NCBI RefSeq assembly: GCF_005222915.1
Contig: NZ_STFX01000031.1
Span: 124,001-188,000 of the forward strand
Source of the DNA: Rhizobium sp. FKL33
GTDB taxonomy: Bacteria; Pseudomonadota; Alphaproteobacteria; Rhizobiales; Rhizobiaceae
Direction of reading: 5' to 3'
DNA length: 64,000 nt
Shown here piece after piece: positions 1 to 12,026 of the stretch (positions are counted from its first letter, which is position 1; every line of letters starts with the position of its first letter). The position numbers and the translations under genes were made by a program. The notes beneath the pieces are model-generated. The model saw only the letters and a program-made list of their open reading frames with translations. It was not told where the DNA came from and made no database searches.

Positions 1-520
1 AGATCTCCATCAGCCGGCGCTTCGACCAGACGAAATCCGCTCCGACCGCGAGCGGCAGCTCCAACCCCTTGCGGATGAAGGAGCGACCGTTCCACAGGAA
101 TAGATTTTTGGCGGTCTGCATGGGGATGGTGGACGCGCCGCGGGTCTGCTTTCCGGCGAGCGCATCGTCGACCACGCCGTTCATCTGCACCCAGTCGACG
201 CCGGAATGACTGCAATATTGCCCGTCTTCCGACATCATCACCGATTGGACGAGGACGGGCGCGATCTCCTCGAACTCCACCCAGCGGCGATCATAGCCCT
301 GGAAGGTGACGAGATCCCAGAGCATCAGCGTCGATACCGGCCGCACCAAGTCGATCTTGTAGAACAGGATCAGGAGATAGGGGAGGACCAGCAAACCCAG
401 AAGCGCAAGTCCGGCTTTTCGAAGATGAGCGCGCATCGGTCTTTCGCTTTCGTCGAGACGAGGCGTCGCATTCGCGGGCGTCCCCTGCCCTGCGTCCACA
501 ACCGCATTCGCCTCCGTCAT
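1..520 (-). CDS. mtgA: Monofunctional peptidoglycan glycosyltransferase, 3' end outside the window
   Basis: Polymerises lipid II into glycan strands at the outer face of the inner membrane, without a transpeptidase domain. Read from the ATG at 520, 173 codons are visible and the frame stays open to the window edge. One membrane segment lies at about residues 37-54. Family GT51 motifs follow in order: [11 protein letters not shown] with the expected catalytic Glu98, [10 protein letters not shown] at about 127-136, and [10 protein letters not shown] followed by SKRRLMEI. The usual Phe of the first motif is Cys here (QYCSH). The gene is divergent from ispA, an arrangement common in rhizobia. Identification is firm; the C-terminal end cannot be judged. 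Confidence 0.93.
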   Translation of the reverse strand, partial: MTEANAVVDAGQGTPANATPRLDESERPMRAHLRKAGLALLGLLVLPYLLILFYKIDLVRPVSTLMLWDLVTFQGYDRRWVEFEEIAPVLVQSVMMSEDGQYCSHSGVDWVQMNGVVDDALAGKQTRGASTIPMQTAKNLFLWNGRSFIRKGLELPLAVGADFVWSKRRLMEI

Positions 521-671
521 GGCGTCCAAGATCGTCCGGTTCCTTTTGCCCTTCGCCACGTCTTCATAAACCGGGCGACGCAGCCTGACCAGACCACCGG
601 CGCCGCTTTGTCGCGCCATCCCCGTGAACTGCGCGGTTGCAAGGCCTGCGCCGGCATGCGAAAGAGCCGGC

Positions 672-1580
672 ATGCAGGACGAACTCTTCTTGACCACCCT
701 TCAAGATCACGCCCGCGACGTCGAGACGTTGCTGGGGGCGCTTCTGTCGTCTGAGCCGCTGCCGGGAGAAGTCGCTCGGCCGCAGCGATTGCTCGCCGCC
801 ATGCGGCACGGCGTTCTTGCGGGCGGCAAGCGCATGCGCCCGGCGCTGGTGATCGAAAGCGCGCGGCTGTTTGACGGCGATTGCGATGCGGCCCTTCGCG
901 TGGCGGCGTCTCTGGAATGCGTGCATTGCTATTCGCTGATCCATGACGATCTGCCGGCCATGGACGACGACGATCTCCGCCGCGGCCAGCCCACGGTGCA
1001 TAAAGCGTTCGATGAAGCGGCCGCGATCCTGGCGGGCGACAGCCTGCTGACCTACGCCTTCGACGTGCTCGCCTCTCCGGATACCGATCTGCCGGCAGCC
1101 ATCAAGATGGATCTGGTGCTGAGACTGGCGCGCGCCTCGGGACCGGGCGGCATGGCCGGCGGCCAGGCGCTCGATCTCGAAGCCGAAACCAAGGCGCTGA
1201 TCGAGACCGAAATCCGCCAGCTGCAGGCGATGAAAACAGGCGCGCTCATCCGCTTCGCCTGCGAGGCCGGGCCGGTTCTGGCGGGCGCCCCGGACGCGGA
1301 CATCGAGCGGCTGACGCATTTCGGCCGCATCATCGGTCTTGCCTTCCAGCTTCGGGACGACGTGCTGGATCTCGTCTCCGACAGCGCCACCCTCGGCAAG
1401 GCCGCCGGCAAGGATGCGGCGCGCAACAAGGGCACGCTGCCGGCCCTTTACGGAGTCGACTGGACAGAGCGGACCTTGAAGGATCTCGTCGACGAAGCGC
1501 ATGCCGCGCTCGCGCCCTATGGCGTCCGCGCCGAAATGCTGTCGCGCCTCGCCACCTATGTCGCCACGCGGGAAAAGTAA
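672..1580 (+). CDS. ispA: Farnesyl diphosphate synthase (polyprenyl synthetase)
   Basis: Condenses IPP with DMAPP and GPP to make farnesyl diphosphate for quinone, undecaprenyl and hopanoid synthesis; cytoplasmic. The ATG at 672 gives 303 aa, the normal length. An in-frame GTG at 624 would add 16 residues that do not look like the family. The first aspartate-rich motif, [10 protein letters not shown], is at about residues 92-101, the GGKRMRP substrate-binding segment at about 51-57, and the second motif, QLRDDVLD, at about 226-233. It is followed three bases later by hisC and is probably co-transcribed with it. Chain length (C15) is inferred from the family and cannot be proven from sequence. 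Confidence 0.92.
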   Translation: MQDELFLTTLQDHARDVETLLGALLSSEPLPGEVARPQRLLAAMRHGVLAGGKRMRPALVIESARLFDGDCDAALRVAASLECVHCYSLIHDDLPAMDDDDLRRGQPTVHKAFDEAAAILAGDSLLTYAFDVLASPDTDLPAAIKMDLVLRLARASGPGGMAGGQALDLEAETKALIETEIRQLQAMKTGALIRFACEAGPVLAGAPDADIERLTHFGRIIGLAFQLRDDVLDLVSDSATLGKAAGKDAARNKGTLPALYGVDWTERTLKDLVDEAHAALAPYGVRAEMLSRLATYVATREK

Positions 1581-1583
1581 GTC

Positions 1584-2645
1584 ATGAGCAAATTCTGGTC
1601 GCCTCTGGTCGCCGACCTCAAGCCCTATGTCGCGGGCGAACAGCCGCGCATCGCCAATCTCATCAAGCTCAACACCAATGAAAATCCCTATGGCCCCTCG
1701 CCCAAGGCGCTGGAGGCCATCAAGGAGGCCGCAGACGACCGCATGCGGCTTTACCCCGATCCGTCCTCGCTCACGCTGCGCCAGGCGATTGCGACGCGGC
1801 ATGGGGTGGAGGTCGACGAGGTGTTCGTCGGCAATGGATCCGACGAAGTGCTCGCGCATGTGTTCCAGGCGTTGCTCAAGCATGATGCGCCGCTTCTGTT
1901 TCCCGATATCAGCTACAGCTTCTATCCGGTCTATGCGGGATTGTTTGGCATCGACACGGTTCAGGTCCCGCTCGATGAGACGTTTCGCATCCGCATCGCC
2001 GATTACGACCGGCCGTGCGGCGCGATCATCATTCCCAATCCCAACGCGCCGACGGGCATCGCTCTGTCGCTTGAGGAGATCGAGGCTCTTGCCCGGTCGC
2101 ATCCCGACCAGCCGGTGGTGATCGATGAGGCCTATGTGGATTTCGGCGCAGACAGCGCAATCGGCCTCACCCGCCGCTATCCCAATCTTTTGGTCGTGCA
2201 CACGTTATCGAAATCCCGTTCGCTGGCCGGCCTTCGCGTCGGTTTCGCGATCGGCCAGCGCCCGCTGATCGATGCGCTGGAGCGCGTGAAGGACTCCTTC
2301 AACTCCTATCCGATCGACCGGCTGGCGGAAGTCGGCGCGACAGCGGCGATCGAGGATGAAACCTGGTTTCAGGAGACGACTCGGAAGGTGATTGCGTCGC
2401 GGAGCCGGGTGACGGACGCGCTTGTCGCGCGGGGCTTCGAGGTATTGCCCTCATCCGCCAATTTCGTCTTCGCCCGCCATCGCGATCATGAGGGCGCCGA
2501 GCTTGCCGCAGGACTGCGCGCCGAAGCCGTGCTGGTGCGTCATTTCGCCAAGCCGCGCATCGGCGATTTTCTCCGGATCAGCATCGGGACAGATGCGGAA
2601 TGCGACCGTCTGGTCGAGGCGCTCGATCTTCTTCTGAACACGTGA
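1584..2645 (+). CDS. hisC: Histidinol-phosphate aminotransferase
   Basis: PLP-dependent class I/II aminotransferase that converts imidazole acetol phosphate to histidinol phosphate in histidine synthesis. At 353 aa it has family length. Visible landmarks are [12 protein letters not shown] near the start, the NGSDEVL cofactor region at about 84-90, PNPNAPTG at about 151-158, DEAYVDF at about 181-187, and [12 protein letters not shown], where Lys210 should form the Schiff base and Arg218 should bind phosphate. It starts three bases after ispA. HisC-type enzymes can also transaminate aromatic amino acids, so tyrosine or phenylalanine aminotransferase activity is possible. Confidence 0.92.
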   Translation: MSKFWSPLVADLKPYVAGEQPRIANLIKLNTNENPYGPSPKALEAIKEAADDRMRLYPDPSSLTLRQAIATRHGVEVDEVFVGNGSDEVLAHVFQALLKHDAPLLFPDISYSFYPVYAGLFGIDTVQVPLDETFRIRIADYDRPCGAIIIPNPNAPTGIALSLEEIEALARSHPDQPVVIDEAYVDFGADSAIGLTRRYPNLLVVHTLSKSRSLAGLRVGFAIGQRPLIDALERVKDSFNSYPIDRLAEVGATAAIEDETWFQETTRKVIASRSRVTDALVARGFEVLPSSANFVFARHRDHEGAELAAGLRAEAVLVRHFAKPRIGDFLRISIGTDAECDRLVEALDLLLNT

Positions 2646-2666
2646 TCGAGCCAGCCGTCAGTCCCG

Positions 2667-2987
2667 TCAGGGGCGGATGACGCAGACGCCGTTTTCCATC
2701 GAGCATTCATTCCCGCCGGGCAGCGCCTCGACATCGATCATCAGGGGCTCGGCCGGAATTCCACTCGTTTGGATGTAAGCCACGGAAGAGCCGACCGAAC
2801 CGAGCGACCAGGACCCGACGCCGGGGATGGTTACGATGTTCACATCGCCGGAATAACGGTCGAATTCCCGCCAGTCGCGCCCATGGTGGTGGCGATGATT
2901 GCGGTGGTCGAAGTCGGAACGGTCTCCGGCGAAACTCGGCAGGGAGATTGCGGCGAAGACCGCGGCGAGAAAGATCGGACGCAACAC
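2667..2987 (-). CDS. Small secreted protein with a His-rich patch
   Basis: A 106-aa protein that I cannot assign to a family. It starts with a clear Sec signal peptide (hydrophobic residues 4-20, likely cleavage after SFA at about 18-20). Just after the cleavage site comes a basic, His-rich run, HRNHRHHHGRD, that could bind a metal. The rest includes DVNIVTIPGVGSWSLGSVG and two Cys near the C-terminus (NECSMENGVC) that could form a disulfide. It converges with hisC and is divergent from the sdh operon. The function is unknown; periplasmic location is inferred from the signal peptide. Confidence 0.75.
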   Translation of the reverse strand: MLRPIFLAAVFAAISLPSFAGDRSDFDHRNHRHHHGRDWREFDRYSGDVNIVTIPGVGSWSLGSVGSSVAYIQTSGIPAEPLMIDVEALPGGNECSMENGVCVIRP

Positions 2988-3304
2988 AGGAGCAAACCTT
3001 TCGCTAGGGGTGGCGGGAATACGCCGGTTAATGAAAGGTTAACATTGCGACTGCGGGGAAATCAACGTCGACCCGCGCAAATCTTCGCTCGCAGAGACAA
3101 AGGCTTAATACTAATCCGGCAGTCTCCGGACGGCGTAAAATGCAATAATCGATTAAAACGGAAATTGGCCTTTGGCAGGGCTTGCGGCGTTGTCATGACG
3201 GGACTAAACACGATTTTGACGCATTGCACACAGGCCTATGTGCAACACAAACCCTCGTGCGCCCCGGCTCCGGCGCATTTCGATTGCCCTCTCAGGAGGT
3301 TTCC
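2988..3304. other. 317-base gap upstream of the sdh operon
   Basis: No convincing gene is present. The gap separates the divergent secreted-protein gene from sdhC. It becomes AT-richer around 3100-3170. A TTGAC that could be a -35 element lies at 3216-3220. A strong 22-bp palindrome lies at 3224-3245 and is listed separately. The last bases carry the Shine-Dalgarno sequence AGGAGG for sdhC, centred on about 3297. Confidence 0.7.
3224..3245. promoter_or_regulatory. 22-bp operator-like palindrome upstream of sdhC
   Basis: The arms TTGCACA and TGTGCAA are perfect inverted repeats, and the centre AGGCCT is itself a palindrome. Only one base pair of the eleven does not match (c opposite a). It lies directly after a TTGAC (3216-3220), about 60 bases before the sdhC start, where a repressor site would be expected. 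The bound factor is unknown. An RNA hairpin is an alternative reading, but there is no T-run behind it. Confidence 0.5.
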
Positions 3305-3697
3305 ATGGCGAATACGGTGAAAAACCGTCCTCTCTCCCCGCATTTGCAGATCTACAAACCGATTCCCACGATGATGGCGTCGATCACGCACCGAATCACC
3401 GGCGGCGCCTTGTTCTTCGGAACACTGCTCGTGGCCTGGTGGCTCATCGCGGCTGCATCCGGCGAGGATCATTTCAATCTCGTCAACGCGGTGTTCGGCT
3501 CGATCATCGGCCAACTCGTGCTGTTCGGCTATACCTGGGCGCTGGTTCATCACCTGCTCGGCGGTCTCAAGCACATCATGTGGGATCTCGGACATGGCTT
3601 CGAGAAGCACTTCTCGACCCGTCTCGCCATCGCACACTTCATCGCCTCGCCCGTGATCACGGTCCTTTTGTGGATCGTCGGTTACGCGGTTCGCTGA
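3305..3697 (+). CDS. sdhC: Succinate dehydrogenase cytochrome b556 subunit
   Basis: Membrane anchor of complex II; with SdhD it binds heme b and ubiquinone. The ATG at 3305 has AGGAGG seven to eight bases upstream and gives 130 aa. A longer in-frame start at 3182 is not supported. The N-terminus carries the family signature [12 protein letters not shown], then SITHRITGG. Three membrane helices follow, with [13 protein letters not shown] in the second supplying the likely heme-ligand His. First gene of sdhCDAB, 14 bases before sdhD. Confidence 0.95.
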   Translation: MANTVKNRPLSPHLQIYKPIPTMMASITHRITGGALFFGTLLVAWWLIAAASGEDHFNLVNAVFGSIIGQLVLFGYTWALVHHLLGGLKHIMWDLGHGFEKHFSTRLAIAHFIASPVITVLLWIVGYAVR

Positions 3698-3711
3698 AAG
3701 GAGCCGACATC

Positions 3712-4092
3712 ATGGATATGCGCACCCCTCTCGGCAAAGTCCGCGGTCTCGGTTCCGCCAAGGAAGGCACCGAACATTTCTGGCTGCAGCGCCTGACGGC
3801 CGTAGCCAATGTTCCGCTGGTTCTGTTCTTCATCGGCTTCGTCATCACCCATTCGGCGTCGTCCTATTCGGAATTGCGCGCCGCGATCGCCCATCCGGTC
3901 GTCGCCGTGCTGATTGGCCTGTTCATCGTGTCCTCGCTCACCCATATGCGTCTCGGCATGCAAGTGATCATCGAGGACTATGTGCATGGCGAAGTAACCA
4001 AGCTGGCGCTTCTGATGCTCAACACCTTCTTCACGGTCCTGGTCGGCGGTCTCTGTCTTTTCGCCGTGCTCAAGATCGGATTTGCAGGATAA
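3712..4092 (+). CDS. sdhD: Succinate dehydrogenase hydrophobic membrane anchor
   Basis: Second membrane anchor of complex II. The ATG at 3712, preceded by AAAGGAG, gives 126 aa. The protein has the alphaproteobacterial SdhD start ([17 protein letters not shown]) followed by [14 protein letters not shown] and three hydrophobic helices. [19 protein letters not shown] contains the conserved His and the EDYVH motif near the quinone site. It sits between sdhC and sdhA with short gaps, so translation is likely coupled along one transcript. Confidence 0.95.
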   Translation: MDMRTPLGKVRGLGSAKEGTEHFWLQRLTAVANVPLVLFFIGFVITHSASSYSELRAAIAHPVVAVLIGLFIVSSLTHMRLGMQVIIEDYVHGEVTKLALLMLNTFFTVLVGGLCLFAVLKIGFAG

Positions 4093-4097
4093 AAACA

Positions 4098-5924
4098 ATG
4101 GCTGCATCTTCCTCTCCCGCACTCGCCGGCAAGGCCTATGAGTTCGTCGACCACGCCTATGACGTCGTGGTGGTCGGCGCCGGCGGCGCCGGTCTCCGCG
4201 CCACGCTCGGCATGGCCGAACAGGGCTTCAAGACCGCCTGCATCACCAAGGTCTTTCCGACCCGTTCGCACACGGTGGCGGCGCAGGGCGGCATCGCCGC
4301 TTCGCTGCAGAACATGACGCCGGACAGCTGGCAATGGCATCTCTACGACACCGTCAAGGGCTCTGACTGGCTCGGCGATGTCGACGCCATGCAGTATCTC
4401 GCCATGGAAGCCCCCAAGGCCGTTTATGAGCTCGAACATTACGGCGTGCCCTTCTCGCGCACCGAAGACGGCCGCATCTATCAGCGTCCGTTCGGCGGCC
4501 ACATGCAGAATTACGGCGAAGGCCCGCCGGTGCAGCGCACCTGCGCCGCGGCCGACCGCACCGGTCACGCCATCCTGCACACGCTCTATGGCCAGTCGCT
4601 GAAGAACAACGCAGAATTCTTCGTCGAATATTTCGCGCTCGATCTGATCATGGAAGCCGACGGCCGCTGCACCGGCGTGGTCGCCTGGAACCTCGATGAC
4701 GGCACGATCCACCGCTTCGCCGCCAAGATGGTGGTGCTGGCGACCGGCGGCTATGGCCGCGCCTATTTCTCGGCCACCTCCGCGCATACCTGCACCGGCG
4801 ACGGCGGCGGCATGATCGCCCGCGCCGGCCTGCCGCTGCAGGACATGGAATTCGTGCAGTTCCACCCGACCGGCATCTACGGCGCCGGCTGCCTGATCAC
4901 CGAAGGCGCGCGCGGCGAAGGCGGCTATCTCGTCAATTCCGAAGGCGAGCGCTTCATGGAGCGTTATGCGCCGACCGCCAAGGATCTGGCGTCGCGCGAC
5001 GTCGTTTCGCGCTGCATGACGATGGAAATTCGCGAAGGCCGCGGCGTCGGCAAGAGCAAGGATCATATCTTCCTGCATCTCGATCACCTCGATCCCGCCG
5101 TTCTCGCCGAGCGCCTGCCGGGTATTTCCGAATCGGCCAAGATCTTCGCCGGCGTCGACGTGACCCGAGAGCCGATCCCGGTTCTGCCGACCGTTCACTA
5201 CAATATGGGCGGCGTGCCGACCAATTATTGGGGCGAAGTGCTCAACGCCGACAGCGACAATCCCGAACGCATCGCGCCCGGCCTGATGGCTGTGGGCGAA
5301 GCCGGCTGCGCCTCGGTGCATGGCGCCAACCGTCTCGGCTCCAACTCGCTGATCGACCTCGTGGTGTTCGGCCGCGCCGCTGCAATCCGCGCCGGTCAGG
5401 TGATCGACCGCGCATCGGCGATCCCCGCTCTCAACAAGGCGGCCTGCGACAAGATCATGGAGCGCTTCGACAAGACGCGCTACGCCTCGGGCTCCACGCC
5501 GACCGCCGTGCTGCGTGAAAAGATGCAGCGCGCCATGCAGGAAGACGCCGCGGTGTTCCGCACCCAGGAATCGCTCGAAAGCGGCTGCCGCCGCATGAGC
5601 GCGATCTGGAAGGAACTGCCCGACGTCAAGGTCACCGACCGCTCGCTGATCTGGAACTCGGATCTCGTCGAGACGTTGGAACTGGACAATCTCATGGCCA
5701 ACGCCATCGTGACCGTCTATGGCGCGGAAGCCCGCAAGGAAAGCCGCGGCGCGCATGCCCGCGAGGACTTCTCCAGCCGCGACGACGTCAACTGGCGCAA
5801 GCACACGCTGGCTTGGGTCGGGGAAAGCGGTGACGTCAAGCTCGACTACCGGCCGGTGCATACCGACCTGATCGCCGACGGCATCGATCTCGCCAAGATC
5901 GCGCCCAAGGCGCGCGTCTATTAA
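4098..5924 (+). CDS. sdhA: Succinate dehydrogenase flavoprotein subunit
   Basis: Oxidises succinate to fumarate with covalently bound FAD, on the cytoplasmic side of the inner membrane. 608 aa, normal length. The dinucleotide fold [12 protein letters not shown] is at about residues 24-35, and [10 protein letters not shown] contains His58, the expected covalent FAD ligand. The substrate region includes [13 protein letters not shown], and [19 protein letters not shown] is the C-terminal flavin-binding signature. It starts five bases after sdhD and runs into sdhB after 17 bases. Confidence 0.97.
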   Translation: MAASSSPALAGKAYEFVDHAYDVVVVGAGGAGLRATLGMAEQGFKTACITKVFPTRSHTVAAQGGIAASLQNMTPDSWQWHLYDTVKGSDWLGDVDAMQYLAMEAPKAVYELEHYGVPFSRTEDGRIYQRPFGGHMQNYGEGPPVQRTCAAADRTGHAILHTLYGQSLKNNAEFFVEYFALDLIMEADGRCTGVVAWNLDDGTIHRFAAKMVVLATGGYGRAYFSATSAHTCTGDGGGMIARAGLPLQDMEFVQFHPTGIYGAGCLITEGARGEGGYLVNSEGERFMERYAPTAKDLASRDVVSRCMTMEIREGRGVGKSKDHIFLHLDHLDPAVLAERLPGISESAKIFAGVDVTREPIPVLPTVHYNMGGVPTNYWGEVLNADSDNPERIAPGLMAVGEAGCASVHGANRLGSNSLIDLVVFGRAAAIRAGQVIDRASAIPALNKAACDKIMERFDKTRYASGSTPTAVLREKMQRAMQEDAAVFRTQESLESGCRRMSAIWKELPDVKVTDRSLIWNSDLVETLELDNLMANAIVTVYGAEARKESRGAHAREDFSSRDDVNWRKHTLAWVGESGDVKLDYRPVHTDLIADGIDLAKIAPKARVY

Positions 5925-5941
5925 TCCGGGGATGGTGGATC

Positions 5942-6721
5942 ATGGTTGAACTCGCACTGCCCAAGAATTCGCAGGTGACGGAAGGCAAGGTCTGGCCGAA
6001 GCCGGCCGGCGCCAAGAATGTCCGTGAGTATCGCGTCTATCGCTGGTCGCCCGACGACGGCAAGAATCCGTCGATCGACACCTATTACGTCGATGTCGAC
6101 GACTGCGGTCCGATGGTGCTCGACGCGCTGCTCTACATCAAGAACAAGATCGACCCGACACTGACCTTCCGCCGCTCCTGTCGCGAAGGCATTTGCGGCT
6201 CCTGCGCGATGAATATCGACGGGACCAACACACTCGCCTGCACCAAGGGCACGGACGACATCAAGGGCACGGTGAAGATCTATCCGCTGCCGCATATGCC
6301 TGTCGTGAAGGATCTGGTGCCGGATCTCAACAACTTCTACGCCCAGCACCGCTCCATCGAGCCCTGGCTGAAGACGGTGTCTCCGACGCCGGCCAAGGAA
6401 TGGAAGCAGAGCCATGACGACCGTCAGAAGCTCGACGGTCTCTATGAATGCATTCTCTGCGCCTGCTGCTCGACCTCCTGTCCGAGCTACTGGTGGAACG
6501 GCGACCGCTATCTCGGTCCGGCTGTTCTGCTGCAGGCCTATCGCTGGCTGATCGACTCGAGAGACGAAGCCAAGGGCGAACGTCTCGACAATCTCGAAGA
6601 TCCGTTCCGGCTCTATCGCTGCCACACGATCATGAATTGCGCCCAGGCGTGCCCCAAGGGTCTGAACCCCGCCAAGGCGATCGCCGAAATCAAAAAGATG
6701 ATGGTCGAACGCCGCAGCTGA
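5942..6721 (+). CDS. sdhB: Succinate dehydrogenase iron-sulfur subunit
   Basis: Carries electrons from FAD to ubiquinone through three Fe-S clusters. 259 aa, normal length. The [2Fe-2S] ligands are in [16 protein letters not shown] with a later Cys in TNTLAC. The [4Fe-4S] motif is [12 protein letters not shown], and the remaining cluster ligands are in [14 protein letters not shown]. Last gene of sdhCDAB; a good terminator begins 14 bases after its stop. Confidence 0.97.
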   Translation: MVELALPKNSQVTEGKVWPKPAGAKNVREYRVYRWSPDDGKNPSIDTYYVDVDDCGPMVLDALLYIKNKIDPTLTFRRSCREGICGSCAMNIDGTNTLACTKGTDDIKGTVKIYPLPHMPVVKDLVPDLNNFYAQHRSIEPWLKTVSPTPAKEWKQSHDDRQKLDGLYECILCACCSTSCPSYWWNGDRYLGPAVLLQAYRWLIDSRDEAKGERLDNLEDPFRLYRCHTIMNCAQACPKGLNPAKAIAEIKKMMVERRS

Positions 6722-6734
6722 CGGCGGGCCACGG

Positions 6735-6760
6735 CGCCGGGCGAAAAGCCCGGCGTTTTT
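6735..6760 (+). terminator. Rho-independent terminator of sdhCDAB
   Basis: An 8-bp GC stem (6735-6742 with 6748-6755), loop GAAAA, is followed at once by five T. It is placed 14 bases after the sdhB stop. Confidence 0.88.
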
Positions 6761-6929
6761 GCATGCGGGCGCGGAACTTCCGTTCATTTCGGCAGTTTCG
6801 CGGCAATGGCGGTAAAGCAGGGCCAAAATTTTCGCCCGGCAACCTTAGCGCTTGATTAACCATGGCGTCCTACGGTAATTCCGCCACATTTCACGCATGG
6901 TCATACAGGACGGTTTCTAGGAGTCTGGG

Positions 6930-7472
6930 ATGCGAATTACACCCGTCGTCGGCATGATGGTTTCCATGGCGATGCTTGCCGGTTGCGCGAGCGACAGGAT
7001 GGACGACATCGACACCGGCGTTCGTCCGCAACCTCTGGAGGCTCAGCCGATCGGTCAGGTCCAGTCGGGTCAATTGCCCGATCCGACCACGTCCACCTCT
7101 CAATTTCCTGAGAAACCGACCGTCGCCCCCGGTCTCGAGGGGCAGCAGGTCGCATCAGCCAATCCCGCCGGCGCGGCGCCCGCTACGGCCCTGGACGTCA
7201 AGAAGGAAACGATGGTCGGCGGCTGGAAGGTCAATTCCGCCGGCGCCGGCTGCGACATGTTCCTGACCTTGACCAATCTCGGCTCGGGATCGCGCGGCGG
7301 CACCCGCGGCTGCGTCGGCCCGCTCGCCGGCATGGGATCCTGGGAGGTTTCGGGCAAGCAGGTGATGCTGCGCGACCGCGCCGGCAACACCATCGCCACG
7401 CTCTACAAGTCGGCGGAAAACCGCTATGACGGCACGGTCAATGGCGGCCAGCTTGTCAGCCTGAGCCGCTGA
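6930..7472 (+). CDS. Omp19-like outer-membrane lipoprotein, AprI/Inh protease-inhibitor family
   Basis: A 180-aa lipoprotein resembling Brucella Omp19, whose family inhibits proteases. The signal peptide ends in the lipobox LAGC with Cys19. A Pro/Gln/Ala-rich linker runs to about residue 85. The beta-barrel Inh domain then begins at [18 protein letters not shown] and includes a Cys pair that could form a disulfide (AGCDM and TRGCVG). It ends in [17 protein letters not shown], very like the Omp19 tail. AGGAG lies about 7 bases before the ATG. The inhibitor role is inferred from the family. Confidence 0.82.
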   Translation: MRITPVVGMMVSMAMLAGCASDRMDDIDTGVRPQPLEAQPIGQVQSGQLPDPTTSTSQFPEKPTVAPGLEGQQVASANPAGAAPATALDVKKETMVGGWKVNSAGAGCDMFLTLTNLGSGSRGGTRGCVGPLAGMGSWEVSGKQVMLRDRAGNTIATLYKSAENRYDGTVNGGQLVSLSR

Positions 7473-7485
7473 GGTCCAACATTTT

Positions 7486-8634
7486 ATGAAAGCGCCTCCG
7501 GATTATGCCGCCAGCGTCGTCGAACGGCTGGAGGCGATGGCAGCGGCCGGCGAAATCACCCGCGATGCGCAGCAGATCGCCATCGCAAAGCGCCTGGACG
7601 GCATTCTCGAAGCGCTGAAATCGCAGAAGCCGGCGGCGAAGAGTTCGGCGCTCGGCTGGCTGTTCGCCTCCAAGCGCCGTTCGAAAGAACCGGTGCGCGG
7701 GCTTTATGTCCATGGCAGCGTCGGCCGGGGCAAGACCATGATGATGGACCTGATGTTTGCGCTGGCGCCCATCGAACGCAAGCGCCGCGCCCATTTCCAT
7801 GAATTCATGGCGGATGCGCATGCGCGGATTCACGAGCATCGCCAGAAGCTGAAGCGCGGCGAAACGAAACAGGCCGATCCTGTGCCGCCCGTTGCAGAAG
7901 CCATTGCCAAAGAAGCGACGCTGTTCTGCTTCGACGAATTCACCGTCACCGACATCGCCGACGCCATGATCCTGTCGCGGCTCTTCACCGAGTTGTTCGC
8001 GCGAGGCTGCGTGCTGGTGGCGACGTCCAATGTCGAGCCGGACAATCTCTACAAGGACGGGCTGAACCGCCAGCTGTTCCTCCCCTTCGTCGATCTTCTC
8101 AAGCAGTATGTCGATGTCGTCTCGCTGGACACCCCGACCGACTACCGCATGGAGAAGAACCGCAGCCTGCCCGTCTGGCTGACGCCTCTCGGCGATGAGG
8201 CCGACGCCAGGATCGAATCCGCCTGGCGGTCGATGACCGACGGCGCAAAGAGCAGTCCGGCGGAGATCGAACGGCCGGGCAGAACGATCCGGGTGCCGCA
8301 AGCCGCGGGCGACGCCGCACGCTTCACCTTCGCCGATCTCTGCGAGGCGCCCCTCGGCGCCACCGATTATCTCGCGCTCGTCGAACGCTACAGAACGGTG
8401 TTCGTGGAGCGCGTGCCGGTGCTCACGGTCGAAAAGCAGAATGAAGCCAAGAGGTTCATCAATCTGGTCGACACGCTTTACGACAATCACGTCCGGCTGG
8501 TGGCCTCGGCGGCCGTGATGCCGGAGGAGCTTCTGCCGGTCCGGCGAGGAACGGTCGGTTTCGAATTCGACCGCACCGTGTCCCGTCTCTTCGAGATGCG
8601 CAGCCGCGACTATCTGGAATCGTGCGAACAATAG
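7486..8634 (+). CDS. zapE: Cell division protein ZapE (AFG1-like ATPase)
   Basis: P-loop ATPase related to mitochondrial Afg1/Lace1; in E. coli ZapE associates with the Z ring. 382 aa. Walker A GSVGRGKT is at about residues 77-84, Walker B LFCFDEF at about 145-151, and the sensor segment LVATSNVEPDNLYKDGLNR follows, typical of the family. The C-terminus (FDRTVSRLFEMRSRDYL) also matches. It starts 13 bases after the lipoprotein gene with only a weak Shine-Dalgarno. Its position just upstream of mdh is common in rhizobia. Confidence 0.9.
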   Translation: MKAPPDYAASVVERLEAMAAAGEITRDAQQIAIAKRLDGILEALKSQKPAAKSSALGWLFASKRRSKEPVRGLYVHGSVGRGKTMMMDLMFALAPIERKRRAHFHEFMADAHARIHEHRQKLKRGETKQADPVPPVAEAIAKEATLFCFDEFTVTDIADAMILSRLFTELFARGCVLVATSNVEPDNLYKDGLNRQLFLPFVDLLKQYVDVVSLDTPTDYRMEKNRSLPVWLTPLGDEADARIESAWRSMTDGAKSSPAEIERPGRTIRVPQAAGDAARFTFADLCEAPLGATDYLALVERYRTVFVERVPVLTVEKQNEAKRFINLVDTLYDNHVRLVASAAVMPEELLPVRRGTVGFEFDRTVSRLFEMRSRDYLESCEQ

Positions 8635-9786
<1,152 letters not shown>

Positions 9787-9810
9787 TCCGTTTCCTGACA
9801 GGATTTCCCA

Positions 9811-11004
<1,194 letters not shown>

Positions 11005-11023
11005 TCGGAAGGACCGGAACACT

Positions 11024-11926
11024 ATGTCGATTCTCGTCAACAAGAACACCAAGGTCCTGGTTCAGGGCCTGACCGGCAAGACCGGCACCTTCCACACCGA
11101 ACAGGCGCTTGCCTATTACGGCACGCAGATGGTCGGCGGCATTCATCCCAAGAAGGGCGGCGAAACCTGGACTGGCTCCAAGGGCGAAAGCCTGCCGATC
11201 TTCGCTTCCGTCGCCGAAGGCCGCGACAAGACCGGCGCCGATGCGACCGTGATCTATGTCCCCCCGGCTGGCGCCGCGGACGCGATCATCGAAGCGATCG
11301 ACGCCGAAATCCCGTTCATCACCTGCATCACCGAGGGCATCCCGGTCATGGACATGGTGCGGGTCAAGGCCAAGCTCGACAAATCAAAATCGCGCCTGCT
11401 CGGCCCTAACTGCCCGGGCATCCTGACGCCGGAAGAATGCAAGATCGGCATCATGCCGGGCTCGATCTTCCGCAAGGGTTCGGTCGGCATCGTGTCGCGC
11501 TCGGGAACGCTGACCTATGAAGCGGTGTTCCAGACTTCGAACGAAGGCCTGGGCCAGACGACCGCCGTCGGTATCGGCGGCGATCCGGTCAAGGGCACCG
11601 AATTCATCGACGTGCTGGAAATGTTCCTCGCCGACGACGCGACGACCTCGATCATCATGATCGGCGAAATCGGCGGCTCCGCCGAAGAAGACGCCGCGCA
11701 GTTCCTGATCGACGAAGCCAAGAAGGGCCGCAAGAAGCCGATGGCCGGCTTCATCGCGGGCCGCACGGCGCCGAAGGGCCGCACCATGGGCCATGCCGGC
11801 GCCGTGGTTTCCGGCGGCAAGGGCGACGCTGAATCCAAGATCGCCGCCATGGAAGCGGCCGGCATCAAGGTGTCGCCTTCGCCGGCGCGCCTTGGAAAAA
11901 CCTTGGTCGAAGTGCTCAAGGGCTGA
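11024..11926 (+). CDS. sucD: Succinyl-CoA synthetase alpha subunit
   Basis: Binds CoA and carries the phosphohistidine intermediate of succinyl-CoA synthetase. 300 aa. The CoA-binding Rossmann fold begins at [18 protein letters not shown], the fold continues with [20 protein letters not shown], and [15 protein letters not shown] contains the active-site His at about residue 257. It is followed by a 100-base leader with three hairpins before sucA, an unusually elaborate gap within this cluster. Confidence 0.96.
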   Translation: MSILVNKNTKVLVQGLTGKTGTFHTEQALAYYGTQMVGGIHPKKGGETWTGSKGESLPIFASVAEGRDKTGADATVIYVPPAGAADAIIEAIDAEIPFITCITEGIPVMDMVRVKAKLDKSKSRLLGPNCPGILTPEECKIGIMPGSIFRKGSVGIVSRSGTLTYEAVFQTSNEGLGQTTAVGIGGDPVKGTEFIDVLEMFLADDATTSIIMIGEIGGSAEEDAAQFLIDEAKKGRKKPMAGFIAGRTAPKGRTMGHAGAVVSGGKGDAESKIAAMEAAGIKVSPSPARLGKTLVEVLKG

Positions 11927-11933
11927 TGACAGG

Positions 11934-12026
11934 AAGGCGGAGGTCAATCCTCCGCCTTTGCAAACCGGGCCGGCAAACCGGCCCTGACGACAGATCAGGA
12001 GGCGGAGCCCGCTCCGCATTGGAAAC
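11934..12026 (+). promoter_or_regulatory. Three tandem hairpins between sucD and sucA
   Basis: Hairpin 1: a 10-bp perfect stem, 11934-11943 with 11949-11958, loop TCAAT. Hairpin 2: a 7-bp stem, 11967-11973 with 11978-11984, loop CAAA. Hairpin 3: a 6-bp stem, 12002-12007 with 12012-12017. Only three T follow hairpin 1, so it is at best a weak terminator. The sole good Shine-Dalgarno, AGGAGG at 11997-12002, is 24 bases from the sucA ATG. If hairpin 3 folds, the effective spacing falls to about 9. The 3' arm of hairpin 1 (CTCCGCC) can instead pair with GGCGGAG at 12001-12007, so two folds compete. Confidence 0.65.

Noticed and set aside
206-754. Plus-strand frame of 182 codons at the window start
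   Set aside because: The minus strand there encodes MtgA with its glycosyltransferase motifs.
564-2201. Long minus-strand open frame opposite ispA and hisC
   Set aside because: It is a GC-rich antisense shadow; the plus-strand genes show full family motifs.
3182-3304. N-terminal extension of sdhC
   Set aside because: The ATG at 3305 has a strong Shine-Dalgarno and the conserved SdhC start; the extension covers the palindrome and promoter.
3978-5861. 627-codon minus-strand open frame opposite sdhA
   Set aside because: Composition is typical of an antisense shadow (Ala, Arg, His, Gly rich), with no recognisable domain.
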